Notes: generated from the letters alone by a model not told the origin. Shown: positions 32,781 through 41,732, counted from the first letter of the stretch. The stretch: DNA of 64,000 nt from CAYRFQ01 sp964423615 (GCA_964423615.1 CAYRFQ010000023.1:37755-101754), one strand, 5' to 3'. Numbers and translations: made by a program.

Positions 32781-33386
32781 CTATTGGGCTATCAGTTTGG
32801 CGATTGCAACGGCTCCGGAAAGGATCGCGGACACCGTGGGAGCAATAGACTTTATCTGATTCCAGAATCGACGAACTCGACTCTCTTCTGGTTGGGGCTT
32901 GTTGAATTCCTTGGCGAGTTTCACGAGGTCATCAACAACATCCGCTTTATCTTCGTCGGGGAGCGATGTCTTCTCAACTTCCTCCCGCGCTTCTTTGAGT
33001 TTTTGTTTCAACTCATCTTCACTGGTCTGCAAATTATCGACTGAATCAAAGTAGTTATTGAGGCTGTTCTTATCTCCAAAAGCACAACCGTTGAATTGGT
33101 TATTGTCTCCAGTGATGTTGGTTGTAGTCATTGTACCCCCCTGGTTGAAGAAATTGTGGACGACTCGGCCACTTGTCTGCGCTTCGTGGAGGGTTTTCGC
33201 AAGAAGTGAGTTGTATTGACTCCAAACCCTCTCGTTTTCCGCCTTGAGGAATTTGTTTTCCGTTTGCATGACCACAACTTGTATCTCAAGCTGTTGGTTG
33301 CGTTGGCGAAGAGATGCAAGGTCGCCCTCAACTTTTTCAAGCTGCTCCAAAAGCTGAGTTTTTGTTCGACGATCTTGCTTGGCCAT
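32781..33386 (-). CDS. Coiled-coil protein with Gly-Asp-Asn turns and C-terminal hydrophobic helix (201 aa)
   Basis: Residues about 5-60 form a coiled coil ('LLEQLEKVEGDLASLRQRNQ'), residues about 88-112 a low-complexity turn region ('TTTNITGDNNQFNGCAFGDK'), residues about 120-160 a charged helix region and the last ~30 residues an amphipathic-to-hydrophobic end ('IKSIAPTVSAILSGAVAIAK'). 'GDNN' turns followed by a helix bundle and a hydrophobic tail recur in bacterial conflict-system adaptors, but I do not recognise a named family. It follows the gene at 33406 by 19 bp on the same strand, so the two are a two-gene operon. A membrane-acting role is inference. Confidence 0.6.
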   Translation of the reverse strand: MAKQDRRTKTQLLEQLEKVEGDLASLRQRNQQLEIQVVVMQTENKFLKAENERVWSQYNSLLAKTLHEAQTSGRVVHNFFNQGGTMTTTNITGDNNQFNGCAFGDKNSLNNYFDSVDNLQTSEDELKQKLKEAREEVEKTSLPDEDKADVVDDLVKLAKEFNKPQPEESRVRRFWNQIKSIAPTVSAILSGAVAIAKLIAQ

Positions 33387-33405
33387 GAGTCAGAGCATCC
33401 TTGCG

Positions 33406-34044
33406 TCATGAGCAGCTTTCATCCGCAGGATGCAAGGGGTTTTGAAGATCACGGGAACCCCCAAATCGTTCGGCATATTCCTGGTATTCTTTTTCCGCCT
33501 GTTTTTTCAATTCTTCGAGTTCTTTGATGTGTTGTTGATTCTGAACCAAGAACTCTTGCGGAGTCAGCACCTCAGTTTCCGAAATCGGCTTCTCGGTCAT
33601 GCGAATGGTTATTGTCTCATCACCCGGTTGTCCAGATTCGATGACGAGGCTATCAGGTAATTTTTTAAATTCGTTGGCCAGTCTTTTGGCAATCAACCAT
33701 TGACTCTCTTTGGTGACTTCCTCGGGAACCAGAAACCCTTGTCCATTCCCCTGCTCTGCCGACAGATGGGGGTCCTTTGTAACTGGTCTGCTGTCAATTC
33801 CTTCCACGGTTCGACTTTGTAAAACCTTGACGACTCCTTCGAGCCAATCGAGAATGGCTGCCCCTTTGGATTCTCCAAGGGCCTTCTTCGCCGCTTCGAA
33901 GGCTTGGTTCCGATATTGCGCCAACTTACGCTCGTCTGGCTGACTCTGGGCAAGCAGTTCGTTGAGCACGTCCGTTTCTTTTCGAGATAGTCGTTCATCG
34001 TCAAGTGTTTCTAACAAAAAGTCGTCGAAGGCTTTCCGGTTCAA
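33406..34044 (-). CDS. Uncharacterised protein, first gene of a two-gene operon (212 aa)
   Basis: The N-terminal 75 residues form a helical domain, 'AFDDFLLETLDDERLSRKET', 'QYRNQAFEAAKKALG' and 'AILDWLEGVVKVL'. The 'RLSR.E...L..LL...L...R..AF..A.....LDWLE' pattern is reminiscent of a small helical module found before effector domains such as phospholipase-D-like nucleases, but no effector is fused here. The middle is polar and the C-terminus is coiled ('KELEELKKQAEKEYQEYAER'). It is divergent from pyrH and 19 bp upstream of the coiled-coil gene. Function unknown; a joint role of the pair is inference. Confidence 0.6.
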   Translation of the reverse strand: MNRKAFDDFLLETLDDERLSRKETDVLNELLAQSQPDERKLAQYRNQAFEAAKKALGESKGAAILDWLEGVVKVLQSRTVEGIDSRPVTKDPHLSAEQGNGQGFLVPEEVTKESQWLIAKRLANEFKKLPDSLVIESGQPGDETITIRMTEKPISETEVLTPQEFLVQNQQHIKELEELKKQAEKEYQEYAERFGGSRDLQNPLHPADESCS

Positions 34045-34248
34045 ATTTCATTCTCCGCAAGACAGTGAGAATATCGAAATGGAGAAGTGTCTCTTCATAA
34101 TTATCCAGACAGCGTGCTCCAGAAGCAACCTCTGAAGGCACCCTCTGGCAACGATGCAACACTCTTTGACATCACTCCTGCCTTGGCCTGCTTTGACCAA
34201 ACTCCTACAATGCTGGAAGACAATTTCGCACCCAGTAGGACATCCCCG

Positions 34249-34992
34249 ATGAGCGAACAGACGGAGGCGGAGTCGTTGGAACCAAAGTATAAACGGGTCT
34301 TGCTCAAGTTGAGCGGCGAGGCCTTTGGGGCTCCGGGTACAGGCGTTGACCCGGACGACACGCTGAATATTGCCACCCAAGCGAGACGGGTTGCCGAGAG
34401 TGGCGTGGAGTTGGCCATCGTCGTTGGTGGCGGGAACATCGTTCGGGGTTCCCAGTTCACGACCAACAACGACACGACCAAACGGGCAACGGCCGACTAT
34501 ATGGGAATGCTCGGAACGGTCATTAACGGGCTGGCCTTGCAAGACGCTCTCGAAAGTTTGGGGTGCGCGACTCGGTTACAAACTGCCGTCCGGATGGACT
34601 CCGTGGCCGAGCCTTACATCCGACGACGATGCGTTCGCCATCTCGAGAAGGGCCGCATTGTCATCCTTGCTGGCGGGACAGGGAATCCTCTCGTGACGAC
34701 GGACACGGCCGCCGCCTTGCGGGCCCGTGAGGTCGAAGCCGAAGTCCTCATGAAGGCGACCAAGGTCGATGGAGTTTATAACGCCGACCCGACTACCAAT
34801 CCGCACGCAATTCGCTACGATAAACTCACGTTCAACCAGGTCATCCAGGATAACTTGCGGGTGATGGATACGTCGGCCATTGACCTGTGTCGGGAGGGGA
34901 ATTTGCCGATCCTGGTGTTCAATTACCAAGTCGAAGGGAACATAGAAAAGGCCATTGCGGGCCACTCCATAGGCACGTTAGTCACTGCATAA
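34249..34992 (+). CDS. pyrH: UMP kinase (247 aa)
   Basis: Bacterial amino-acid-kinase-type UMP kinase: 'YKRVLLKLSGEAFG' at the N-terminus, 'LAIVVGGGNIVRG', 'KRATADYMGMLGTVINGLAL', 'VILAGGTGNPLVTTDTAAA', 'EVLMKATKVDGVYNADPTTN', 'MDTSAIDLCREGNLPILVFN'. All nucleotide-binding elements are intact, so phosphorylation of UMP to UDP in pyrimidine synthesis is expected. The ATG at 34249 with AGGAC upstream gives about 15 extra N-terminal residues before the conserved core; the frame from 34087 is too long. It forms an operon with frr (14-bp gap). rpsB and tsf, often upstream of pyrH, are not here. Confidence 0.95.
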   Translation: MSEQTEAESLEPKYKRVLLKLSGEAFGAPGTGVDPDDTLNIATQARRVAESGVELAIVVGGGNIVRGSQFTTNNDTTKRATADYMGMLGTVINGLALQDALESLGCATRLQTAVRMDSVAEPYIRRRCVRHLEKGRIVILAGGTGNPLVTTDTAAALRAREVEAEVLMKATKVDGVYNADPTTNPHAIRYDKLTFNQVIQDNLRVMDTSAIDLCREGNLPILVFNYQVEGNIEKAIAGHSIGTLVTA

Positions 34993-35006
34993 CGAGAGAG
35001 ACGATC

Positions 35007-35567
35007 ATGACAAACGAAGAAATTCTCATGGACGCCGAAGAGCGTATGGAAAAGGCCGTGAACCACCTCCGCGATAACCTTAAAGGGCTCCGGACCGGTC
35101 GCGCAACCCCTGCCTTGGTCGATACCATCAAGGTCGATTACTACGGTAGCCCAACTCCCCTCAAGCAACTCGCCAACATTAACACGCCCGAACCCCAGAC
35201 GATCGTCATCCGTCCGTTCGACCAAGGAGCCCTCAAAGAAATCGACAAGGCGATTCGGGCCAGTGACCTCGGTTTGGCACCGAACAACGACGGCAAGATC
35301 ATCCGGCTCCAAGTCCCGCCGATGAGCGGCGACCAGCGAAAGAAGATCGTCCAGGGGGTCAAAAAATCCGCCGAAGAAGCCAAAGTCTCTTGCCGTAATG
35401 TCCGCCGTGATGCCAACAAGCATTTCGATCAAGCGGAAAAAGACAAGTCCATGAGCGAAGACGAGCGAGACGCCGGAAAAGACGAAGTTCAAAATCTGCT
35501 CAAGAAATTCGAAGAGCAGATCACCGAACTCGCCGACAAAAAATCGAAAGAGGTGCTGGAGGATTGA
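35007..35567 (+). CDS. frr: Ribosome recycling factor (186 aa)
   Basis: A full-length RRF: 'MEKAVNHLRDNLKGLRTGRA' in the first helix, 'VDYYGSPTPLKQLANINTPE', 'TIVIRPFDQGALKEIDKAI', 'SDLGLAPNNDGKIIRLQVPP', and the C-terminal helices ending 'ELADKKSKEVLED'. With EF-G it splits post-termination ribosomes. The start ATG 35007 has GAGAGA upstream and gives the standard length (~185). It directly follows pyrH in the conserved order. Confidence 0.96.
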   Translation: MTNEEILMDAEERMEKAVNHLRDNLKGLRTGRATPALVDTIKVDYYGSPTPLKQLANINTPEPQTIVIRPFDQGALKEIDKAIRASDLGLAPNNDGKIIRLQVPPMSGDQRKKIVQGVKKSAEEAKVSCRNVRRDANKHFDQAEKDKSMSEDERDAGKDEVQNLLKKFEEQITELADKKSKEVLED

Positions 35568-35616
35568 GGCTCCCCGTCTTGTCCCCCTGGCGAGTTTCCA
35601 CACTCGACAATCGTCG

Positions 35617-35940
35617 ATGAATAACTTCTTGATTATCCTTGGGTGTCTCGTCGGAGCGTTGGTTCTTTGGCAGGTGTACTTGTTGTACACAGCGGATGGC
35701 CGATTTCAGAAAATGATTCGCGAAGTCATCCGCGAACACAACGCCCGTGTCCTGGAATGTCACCTTACCGAGCAGCAACCCAGGTGGTATCTCCCAACAA
35801 GAACATTTCTCTACGCAGTTCGTTACCAAGAAAGCGATGGTCCCGAACATCTTTCGGTGTGGAAGGGAACCATCGTCTTCTTACGCGTGGCCGTGGAGTG
35901 CACCGAGGATAACCCGATCGGGCCAATTCCGATCCACTAA
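35617..35940 (+). CDS. Small membrane-anchored protein of unknown function (107 aa)
   Basis: One N-terminal hydrophobic helix (residues about 4-24, 'FLIILGCLVGALVLWQVYLL') is followed by a soluble domain of ~80 residues with 'ARVLECHLTEQQPRWYLPTR' and a hydrophobic strand 'GTIVFLRVAVEC'. It lies 49 bp after frr on the same strand and may be cotranscribed. No family is recognised. The stop is only 4 bp from the end of the convergent FkbM gene. Confidence 0.55.
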   Translation: MNNFLIILGCLVGALVLWQVYLLYTADGRFQKMIREVIREHNARVLECHLTEQQPRWYLPTRTFLYAVRYQESDGPEHLSVWKGTIVFLRVAVECTEDNPIGPIPIH

Positions 35941-35944
35941 GGGA

Positions 35945-37009
35945 TCACCACGGATTCCGTTTTTTCTCCATCTCCTTATGGTAACGTTTCTCGATCTCCT
36001 CGATCCGTTGTTCCAACTCCTGAATCGTTCGATCCATGCGTCGATTCTCTCGCTCGGTGCGTTCGAGATCATTTACCAACAATTGCATCGCGTTGAGGAT
36101 CGCGCGATTGCAAAACCGTTGGGGAATCGTCACGATCTTTGCGATTTGAAGGAATAGCCACCCCATACTCCAAGCGAACGGCCTGAGCGGACCACGAAAC
36201 TTCCGAAACGGCGGGACTTGGGTTCCAACATCGGCGTGGTCATTCGCATGATTCAATTCGGCACGCACGGCGAGCCAGTTCACGCGAGCGCGTCGCAGTA
36301 CATTTTCCACGATACGTTGCCGAGGCTTATCTTCGACCGGAACCGCAACGTAGTCCCAAATCTCTCGGGCTTGCGCCTTCTGTTCGAAGGAATTCGCGTC
36401 GAGGCACTCTCCGGTGATTGCATAGACTGTGTAATCTAGCGATTCCCAATACTGGAACATGTCCGATGGCCCGACTCCGAACTCACGATTCGAAATCGTC
36501 CCAAACTCAAAGGCGACGACCGGGCGGTGCTGAGAAATAGATTCGACCGCACCTCGTAGTATCTGTAACTCAGCTCCCTCCGCATCGATCTTGATGTACG
36601 CAAGCGAAGGCAAATCGACAAAGAGAGAGTCGATGGTTTCCACATCGACAGTGATCGTCGTTGTTCGTGAGTCTTCCGGATAGGGAACGCGTTTGAATCC
36701 CGAAAAGGGTAACCAATCTTCGGCTACAGTGAACTCGCTCGTGCCGGGATTGTCGCCTACGGCTTTCGGGATGACAGTCGCCACTTCTGCGAGAGATTTA
36801 CGGTCGTGGGCTAATTGATCTTGCAAGTATTGTTGGCAAGAGGGCAACGGTTCTATGGCGTACACACTCCCACGCAAACCCACACATTGCGACATGGGAA
36901 AGGTATGTTGGCCAAAATGGGCACCAACATCGATGGCGATGTCACCAAAGGAGAGGAGCGCTTCGTACACCTCGCGAATGATGCGTTCGTAATCGATTGG
37001 AATTGACAT
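35945..37009 (-). CDS. FkbM family methyltransferase with C-terminal coiled coil (354 aa)
   Basis: The start at 37009 ('MSIPIDYERIIREVYEAL') has AAGGAAAAG upstream; the longer frame adds an unrelated leader. The SAM-binding motif I is 'DIAIDVGAHFGQHTFP', then 'GSVYAIEPLPSCQQYL', and the FkbM-typical 'TITVDVETIDSLF' and 'LAYIKIDAEGAELQILRGA'. After residue ~230 a helical region with a hydrophobic stretch leads to a C-terminal coiled coil ('RTIQELEQRIEEIEKRYHKE'). FkbM enzymes typically O-methylate sugars of surface glycans. The neighbouring glycosyltransferase supports a surface-polysaccharide role; acceptor unknown. Confidence 0.8.
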   Translation of the reverse strand: MSIPIDYERIIREVYEALLSFGDIAIDVGAHFGQHTFPMSQCVGLRGSVYAIEPLPSCQQYLQDQLAHDRKSLAEVATVIPKAVGDNPGTSEFTVAEDWLPFSGFKRVPYPEDSRTTTITVDVETIDSLFVDLPSLAYIKIDAEGAELQILRGAVESISQHRPVVAFEFGTISNREFGVGPSDMFQYWESLDYTVYAITGECLDANSFEQKAQAREIWDYVAVPVEDKPRQRIVENVLRRARVNWLAVRAELNHANDHADVGTQVPPFRKFRGPLRPFAWSMGWLFLQIAKIVTIPQRFCNRAILNAMQLLVNDLERTERENRRMDRTIQELEQRIEEIEKRYHKEMEKKRNPW

Positions 37010-37169
37010 GAAGCTTTTCCTTCCGTGGAAGATTCGGGACAAGGATTGGTGAATTGATTGCGATGCTGATTTGCTATATGGATTGCGAGGGTTGGCCGTT
37101 GGGCAGTAGGGCTTCACACTCACGATTAAACCAACACTTGGAAATTTTCCGTTCTCGGTCCGAAAGAAA

Positions 37170-38324
37170 CTACGCCGCCCTCCTGTCGCTCACCGCAGGC
37201 GAACCATGGGCAACCCCTTCGACGTATCGACGTATTTCCTCGCGGAAACGGTCCTTGTGGAACCACTCGGCATGACGCCGAAGCCGTGCTGGCGCAAAGT
37301 CCGATTCGACCGATTCGAATTCTGTGATCGCTTCGACGAGCGCCTCTTCGGTCTGTTCGTCGAACCAAAGACCTGTGGGGTCTTGGGAGCGGTGCGGAGG
37401 AATGACTGTTTCGGTGGCTCCTCCCTTGCCGAAGGCAATCACCGGAGTCCCGCACGCTTGGGCCTCGACAGGAACAATACCGAAGTCTTCTTCGCCAGGA
37501 AATAGCAACGCGCGACATCGGCACATGTGATCACGTATGACTTCGTCGGGTTGCCAACCAAGGAACGAAATACCGTCACCTCCCAGACCTCGAAGCTGGG
37601 CGGCGGCTTGTCCTGTTCCGATGACAACTAACCGCCGACCAAGCCGGTTGCACGCGGCAATCGCGAGGTCTAACCGTTTGTAGGGAGCAAACGCGGAGAT
37701 CACGAGATAGTAATCTTCTCGGCGGATGGTCTGGGGACGATAAAAATCGGTGTCCACCGGCGGATAAATGACGTCGCTCGTGCGACCGTAGCATTGACGG
37801 ATTCGAGATTGGACCGTTTGACTGATGGCGACAAAGTGCGTAACTCGATTGGCAGTGCTAGCATCCCATCGACGCAGTCTTGTAAGTATCGAGTGAATGA
37901 CTCGCGACTTCAGACTCCGTTGTTCGGCGCCGAAGTACGACTCACGCATGTGCCAGGCGTATCGCATGGGAGTAAAACAATAACAAACATGTGGAGTCCC
38001 TTCCGGCGGTCGCGCTGCTTTGGCGACGCAATGGCTCGAGCTTAACACGACGTCGCAATCGGGCAAGGACCACCGGGCTGCCATCGGCATGAAGGGCAGG
38101 AGATACCGATAGTATTTGCTGACGCCCGGAAACCACTGAAAGAAACTCGTGTTGATGGGTCGTTCGTGGATGGTTTCGCTCACAGACCCTTTTTTGTGTA
38201 AAAGAGTATACAAGGGCGCGTCCGGCCAAAGGTGTCCGAACGTTTCGAGACACTTCTCGCCTCCGCGCATGCCCGTGAGCCAATCATGAACCAATACTAC
38301 TCGCAGCTTCGCTAGCGCATCCAT
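37170..38324 (-). CDS. GT4-family glycosyltransferase (384 aa)
   Basis: The start at 38324 gives 'MDALAKLRVVLVHDWLTGMR' with the GT4 N-terminal 'GGEK' loop. The second Rossmann domain has 'YYLVISAFAPYKRLDLAIAA', 'RLVVIGTGQAAAQLRGLG', 'ISFLGWQPDEVIRDHMCRCR' and the E-x7-E motif in 'EEDFGIVPVEAQACGTPVIA'. A retaining GT-B glycosyltransferase adding a sugar to a surface glycan precursor is expected; donor and acceptor are not known. It is transcribed towards the FkbM gene on the same strand (160-bp gap). Confidence 0.85.
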   Translation of the reverse strand: MDALAKLRVVLVHDWLTGMRGGEKCLETFGHLWPDAPLYTLLHKKGSVSETIHERPINTSFFQWFPGVSKYYRYLLPFMPMAARWSLPDCDVVLSSSHCVAKAARPPEGTPHVCYCFTPMRYAWHMRESYFGAEQRSLKSRVIHSILTRLRRWDASTANRVTHFVAISQTVQSRIRQCYGRTSDVIYPPVDTDFYRPQTIRREDYYLVISAFAPYKRLDLAIAACNRLGRRLVVIGTGQAAAQLRGLGGDGISFLGWQPDEVIRDHMCRCRALLFPGEEDFGIVPVEAQACGTPVIAFGKGGATETVIPPHRSQDPTGLWFDEQTEEALVEAITEFESVESDFAPARLRRHAEWFHKDRFREEIRRYVEGVAHGSPAVSDRRAA

Positions 38325-38525
38325 GCGACTGTACCCCTGACGTGTTTTTCTCTCCGCCAAGCGTGATAAATGTAGTCAACACGCGTCCTTTCGTATAGAC
38401 GAAATGAAGAAGCGAGAGAAAGCTGCCAAACAAGTGGACGGCACTCGGAGTGTGCCTGGTATTATCTTACTCGAACCGTTCATTCCCTGTTGTGAAATCC
38501 AAACTGTTCCGGGAGGTCGATACAG

Positions 38526-39281
38526 ATGTTTCACCGAGGTCGTGTGACTCTACTCGTTAGTGTTCTCGTTGGGTTGTGCTCCCCTGGCCTGGTTCACGGC
38601 CAAGCCAGTGCCAACAAGCCCGTGGTTGCCCAGGGAAAGGTTCGAATCGGGCTTACAAAACAAAAACTCGAAGCCGAAAAGTTGTATGCCATCCAAGGCA
38701 CTGCATCGTGCAACATGACGGTTCAAGTTTACGACAGCAAACGAGAGCAACTTGGTTTTGGTGATTCCCGGCACATCGGGAAAGATCACAAAGCGATTGT
38801 ATACCTCGTCCCGAAAACGACGCAAGACCACACGGTTGTCCTCATTCCCTCGACTTACATCGAAAAACTCTCCGACAATGGGGAGTTCGATTATGCCATC
38901 GGCATCGTGCCCGTTTCGCTGAAAGTGGCCAAAACGATCGAGGACAAACTCACGAAGAAAGACCGACCTTTCGAAACTTTGTCCTACCACAAGAGCTACA
39001 CGCTCAAACTCAAAGGCGGACACGTGTATCAGTTCGACATGAAGAGCGACAAGCTCCCTTGCTCGCTTTACCTGGTCGATCAGGATGGAATTACGGTCCT
39101 GAGTAATTCTGGAACAGAGAAGGCGAAAGATGCTCGGCTCGTTTTTGCATGCCCGGAGAACGCCAAATACCGAATCAAGGCCTGCACTCGCCTACCGGAC
39201 AACGTGGGACCCTACACCCTGACCGTCCAGGAAGGCAAGGCACCAGCGGATGTAACCGCCGGAAAAGAGAAAGAGAAGTGA
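38526..39281 (+). CDS. Secreted hypothetical protein, PPC-like (251 aa)
   Basis: GAGGT precedes ATG 38526. A signal peptide ('VTLLVSVLVGLCSPGLVHGQ') is followed by ~225 residues of beta-rich sequence. The C-terminal part ('KSYTLKLKGGHVYQFDMKSD', 'CSLYLVDQDGITVLSNSG', 'YRIKACTRLPDNVGPYTLTV') has the outline of bacterial pre-peptidase C-terminal domains, which occur as stalk or adhesion modules in secreted planctomycete proteins. The charged tail 'TAGKEKEK' ends the protein. No enzyme motif is seen. Confidence 0.65.
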   Translation: MFHRGRVTLLVSVLVGLCSPGLVHGQASANKPVVAQGKVRIGLTKQKLEAEKLYAIQGTASCNMTVQVYDSKREQLGFGDSRHIGKDHKAIVYLVPKTTQDHTVVLIPSTYIEKLSDNGEFDYAIGIVPVSLKVAKTIEDKLTKKDRPFETLSYHKSYTLKLKGGHVYQFDMKSDKLPCSLYLVDQDGITVLSNSGTEKAKDARLVFACPENAKYRIKACTRLPDNVGPYTLTVQEGKAPADVTAGKEKEK

Positions 39282-39318
39282 GCGGAAGTTGGAGAGCTAG
39301 AGAATCGATCGCAAGCAA

Positions 39319-39455
39319 GTTCCGTGGGTTCCCACCCACGGCTAGGATCTTTCGCCCCTGCGGGGCTGAAAATCAAAAACACGAGACTTGGTTTATCCGA
39401 CTAACCTCGGGGCTGAGAACCGAAAACACGACTCTTGGTTAGCCGACTGCCCTTG
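39319..39455 (+). repeat. REP-like element, copy B, with a partial second unit
   Basis: Contains the first hairpin CCGTGGGT/ACCCACGG (39322-39341), TAGGATCT, and the second hairpin CCCCTGCGGGG, then a CAAAAACACGAGACTTGG tail. A second, partial unit (GGGGCTGAGAACCGAAAACA...) follows at about 39405-39455. It lies in a convergent intergenic region (39282-39555). Copy C at 47168 differs at about nine positions in 82. Confidence 0.8.
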
Positions 39456-39555
39456 CGGGACCCAGGACTTGGAAAACACTTCGGCCCTTCTGAAAGGAAT
39501 TCAGGATGAGGGGAAAACTTGCCGTTTGAAAGGAAAGACTGATCCGTCACTCCTT

Positions 39556-40521
39556 TCACGCCATTCCAGGACAACATCCATCCTGCTCCGAATTCGGCGA
39601 GGGGACCTGGCACGGAAGCGGAGTCAAAAACTGACGGACGAGTTCGGCTAAGATTTCCGCATGAGTGAAGTAAGGCAAGTGTCCACAGCCTTCGATCCCA
39701 GCTCGACGCCAATTCGGCAAGCCTCGCATGAGCACTTCTTCGCAATCCTTGCCCACCAAGGGATCCTCTTCTCCGCACATCAACAAGACGGGCTGTTGGA
39801 TTTCCGGGAGGAGGTTGCGCAGGTCTGTCCCGTGCATGATCAACGCCCGACGAGCCACTGCGGCCATCGGATACGAGCCGCTTCGTGCGACATAGTAGTC
39901 CCAGACATCCGTCGTCGTTACTGAAAAAGACGGACGATGCAGGTATTCGGACATGTAGTGGTGATACGGAACGTGATGCATCTGACCTGGAAGGTATCTC
40001 GCGAACAAGGCCATGACTCGCTCGCTCGGTTCCAGCGTTCGTTTGGCAAATCCGCCTTGGAGGATTGCTCGGGGAAAACGTTGAGGACTCGCATGCAAAA
40101 GCCGAAGCACGATGGTCGAACCAAACGAGGACCCAAAAAGGTACGCTCTCTCGACGTTCAAATGGTCCAGCAGTGCGACCGCGTCTTCCGCGAAATGGTG
40201 ATGACGATACCCCCCAAGACGGGCTCCGTCACCCTGGTGGTTCGGGAGGTCGTAAGCAATGCACCGGAAATGTTTCGAGAGTCGCGAGAGGGGTAAAACG
40301 AAGGACTGCGTGTCGTCGGCGAGGCCGTGAATCCACAACAGCGGTGGCCCCTCTCCCCATACCCAGTACGGACAACGGTACCTATCGTTGTCAAAGATAC
40401 CAAACTGCGCTTCCTTCTGAAAAAGCTCCAGCGCACCGGATAACGATAGAGAAGACAACTCGGCGGGTGGCGAGGCTCCATTTCGTGCGGTCTGGTCACA
40501 AGTGGGGAGTTCCATTTTCAT
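39556..40521 (-). CDS. Alpha/beta hydrolase (321 aa)
   Basis: A complete alpha/beta hydrolase: oxyanion region 'PPLLWIHGLADDTQSFVLPL', 'RCIAYDLPNHQGDG', nucleophile elbow 'AYLFGSSFGSTIVLRL', acid in 'VLLMCGEEDPLVG', and histidine in 'IEGCGHLPYFTHAE'. The catalytic triad appears intact. No signal peptide. It overlaps the upstream Memo-family gene by 4 bp (ATGA), so the two are translationally coupled. The substrate is not predictable from sequence. Confidence 0.8.
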   Translation of the reverse strand: MKMELPTCDQTARNGASPPAELSSLSLSGALELFQKEAQFGIFDNDRYRCPYWVWGEGPPLLWIHGLADDTQSFVLPLSRLSKHFRCIAYDLPNHQGDGARLGGYRHHHFAEDAVALLDHLNVERAYLFGSSFGSTIVLRLLHASPQRFPRAILQGGFAKRTLEPSERVMALFARYLPGQMHHVPYHHYMSEYLHRPSFSVTTTDVWDYYVARSGSYPMAAVARRALIMHGTDLRNLLPEIQQPVLLMCGEEDPLVGKDCEEVLMRGLPNWRRAGIEGCGHLPYFTHAEILAELVRQFLTPLPCQVPSPNSEQDGCCPGMA

Positions 40522-41732
40522 TGGTAAAAGGCCACGCTGGCAAAGCTCACACTCTCATGACCCCGTGGATGTTGGTATTGGTCGTAGTGTAAGACTTTTC
40601 CTTGTCGGAGTTGAAGGGCTTCTAACGCCGTAAACGTCGGCGGGAGTCCACAAATCCGCCGTGCGTCTTGCTCCCTGGCGACGGCCCGAAAGAAGCCATG
40701 GGCGTCGGCCTTTTCGAGGTGCTTGAGGAGTTCCTTGTCGAGTTTGCGGCTCTGGTCTAACTGGGAACGGTTGACCCACTTGGAGTCCCCAAACTTCGGA
40801 CCAATGTGGGCCAAATCACCGCTGATGATGTAACAAATCGGCTCGGAGATTTTATCCTCGACCGCACGTAACGCCTGGATCATTCGGCCCACGTCGTCTC
40901 CTTTCTGGGGAGCACTCTGGGTCATCACGTGGTCCCAAAACGGCCCGACCACGAGCGGAACAATGCGGATCGGTCGCCGCTGCTCGTAAAGATATTGTAA
41001 GAAAACGACTTCCAGTTCAACCGAATGTTCGGGAATGTGGGCCAGCCATTCATCGTCGAACAATCCCGGACCATAGTGCTCGACCAATTTGTCTATATAT
41101 TCCTGGTCCGTTTGGACGACCCCCAACGGCGTTTCAAAATCCTTCCGGGTCAACGTGAATCGATGGTTGCTGTAGTGCGATGTACCGATGATGACGAATA
41201 GCGACGCATTGGTTCGCTCGACCACTTCCTTGAATCCGTGGGCATAAGTGCGACCTCCGCGAGGATAATCGATGTGTGGGATCAGTGCGGCCCGTAACTG
41301 GCCATCGTTTTTGTTCGTCGCACGGGGTCTACCGGAACCACCAGGACCTTCGAAAAAGTCGCGAAGTTGTCGCCGCAACTGGGTTGGTTCTCCTGCATAG
41401 CAACCGATACACTGCGGCGGGCGGATGGGAGCATCGACTTGATCGCGGAATTGCGGCGTGTCGAGACAAAGAGCTTGGTCGAGTTGGTCCAACAACTCGT
41501 CAAAGTCGGAACGCTTGGGAACGCGTCCGTTCCGACGACTCCAAATTTCCTCCCAAAGATTTTCGACCGACCGTTGGCCGTCGAGCAGTTCCAGCCAACC
41601 GGTTTGTTCCTTGGAGAGCCAAACCGGCGACGAATTCAACCGGAGTTTGTCCCACAAGGCGACGACGTCGGGGTTCTTCGCATCCTGCACCGGGACGAGA
41701 TGGGGGCGAAGTCGCGGTTGAACCTGATCCAT
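40518..41732 (-). CDS. AmmeMemoRadiSam system protein B (Memo family, 404 aa)
   Basis: The Memo domain occupies residues about 140-395: 'LRAALIPHIDYPRGGRTYAH' with the first metal-binding His, 'FVIIGTSHYSN', 'EHSVELEVVFLQYL', 'CYIISGDLAHIGPKF' and a C-terminal 'GHESVSFASVAFYQ'. Residues 1-110 are an extra helical part ('SKEQTGWLELLDGQRSVENL'), resembling a PqqD-like or winged-helix module. 'CIGCYAGEP' lies between. CAGGAAG is well placed for the ATG at 41732; the ATG 9 codons upstream is weaker. Family knowledge: AmmeMemoRadiSam genes usually occur with an AMMECR1 and a radical SAM gene; neither is adjacent. Here it is coupled to an alpha/beta hydrolase. Confidence 0.8.
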   Translation of the reverse strand: MDQVQPRLRPHLVPVQDAKNPDVVALWDKLRLNSSPVWLSKEQTGWLELLDGQRSVENLWEEIWSRRNGRVPKRSDFDELLDQLDQALCLDTPQFRDQVDAPIRPPQCIGCYAGEPTQLRRQLRDFFEGPGGSGRPRATNKNDGQLRAALIPHIDYPRGGRTYAHGFKEVVERTNASLFVIIGTSHYSNHRFTLTRKDFETPLGVVQTDQEYIDKLVEHYGPGLFDDEWLAHIPEHSVELEVVFLQYLYEQRRPIRIVPLVVGPFWDHVMTQSAPQKGDDVGRMIQALRAVEDKISEPICYIISGDLAHIGPKFGDSKWVNRSQLDQSRKLDKELLKHLEKADAHGFFRAVAREQDARRICGLPPTFTALEALQLRQGKVLHYDQYQHPRGHESVSFASVAFYQ

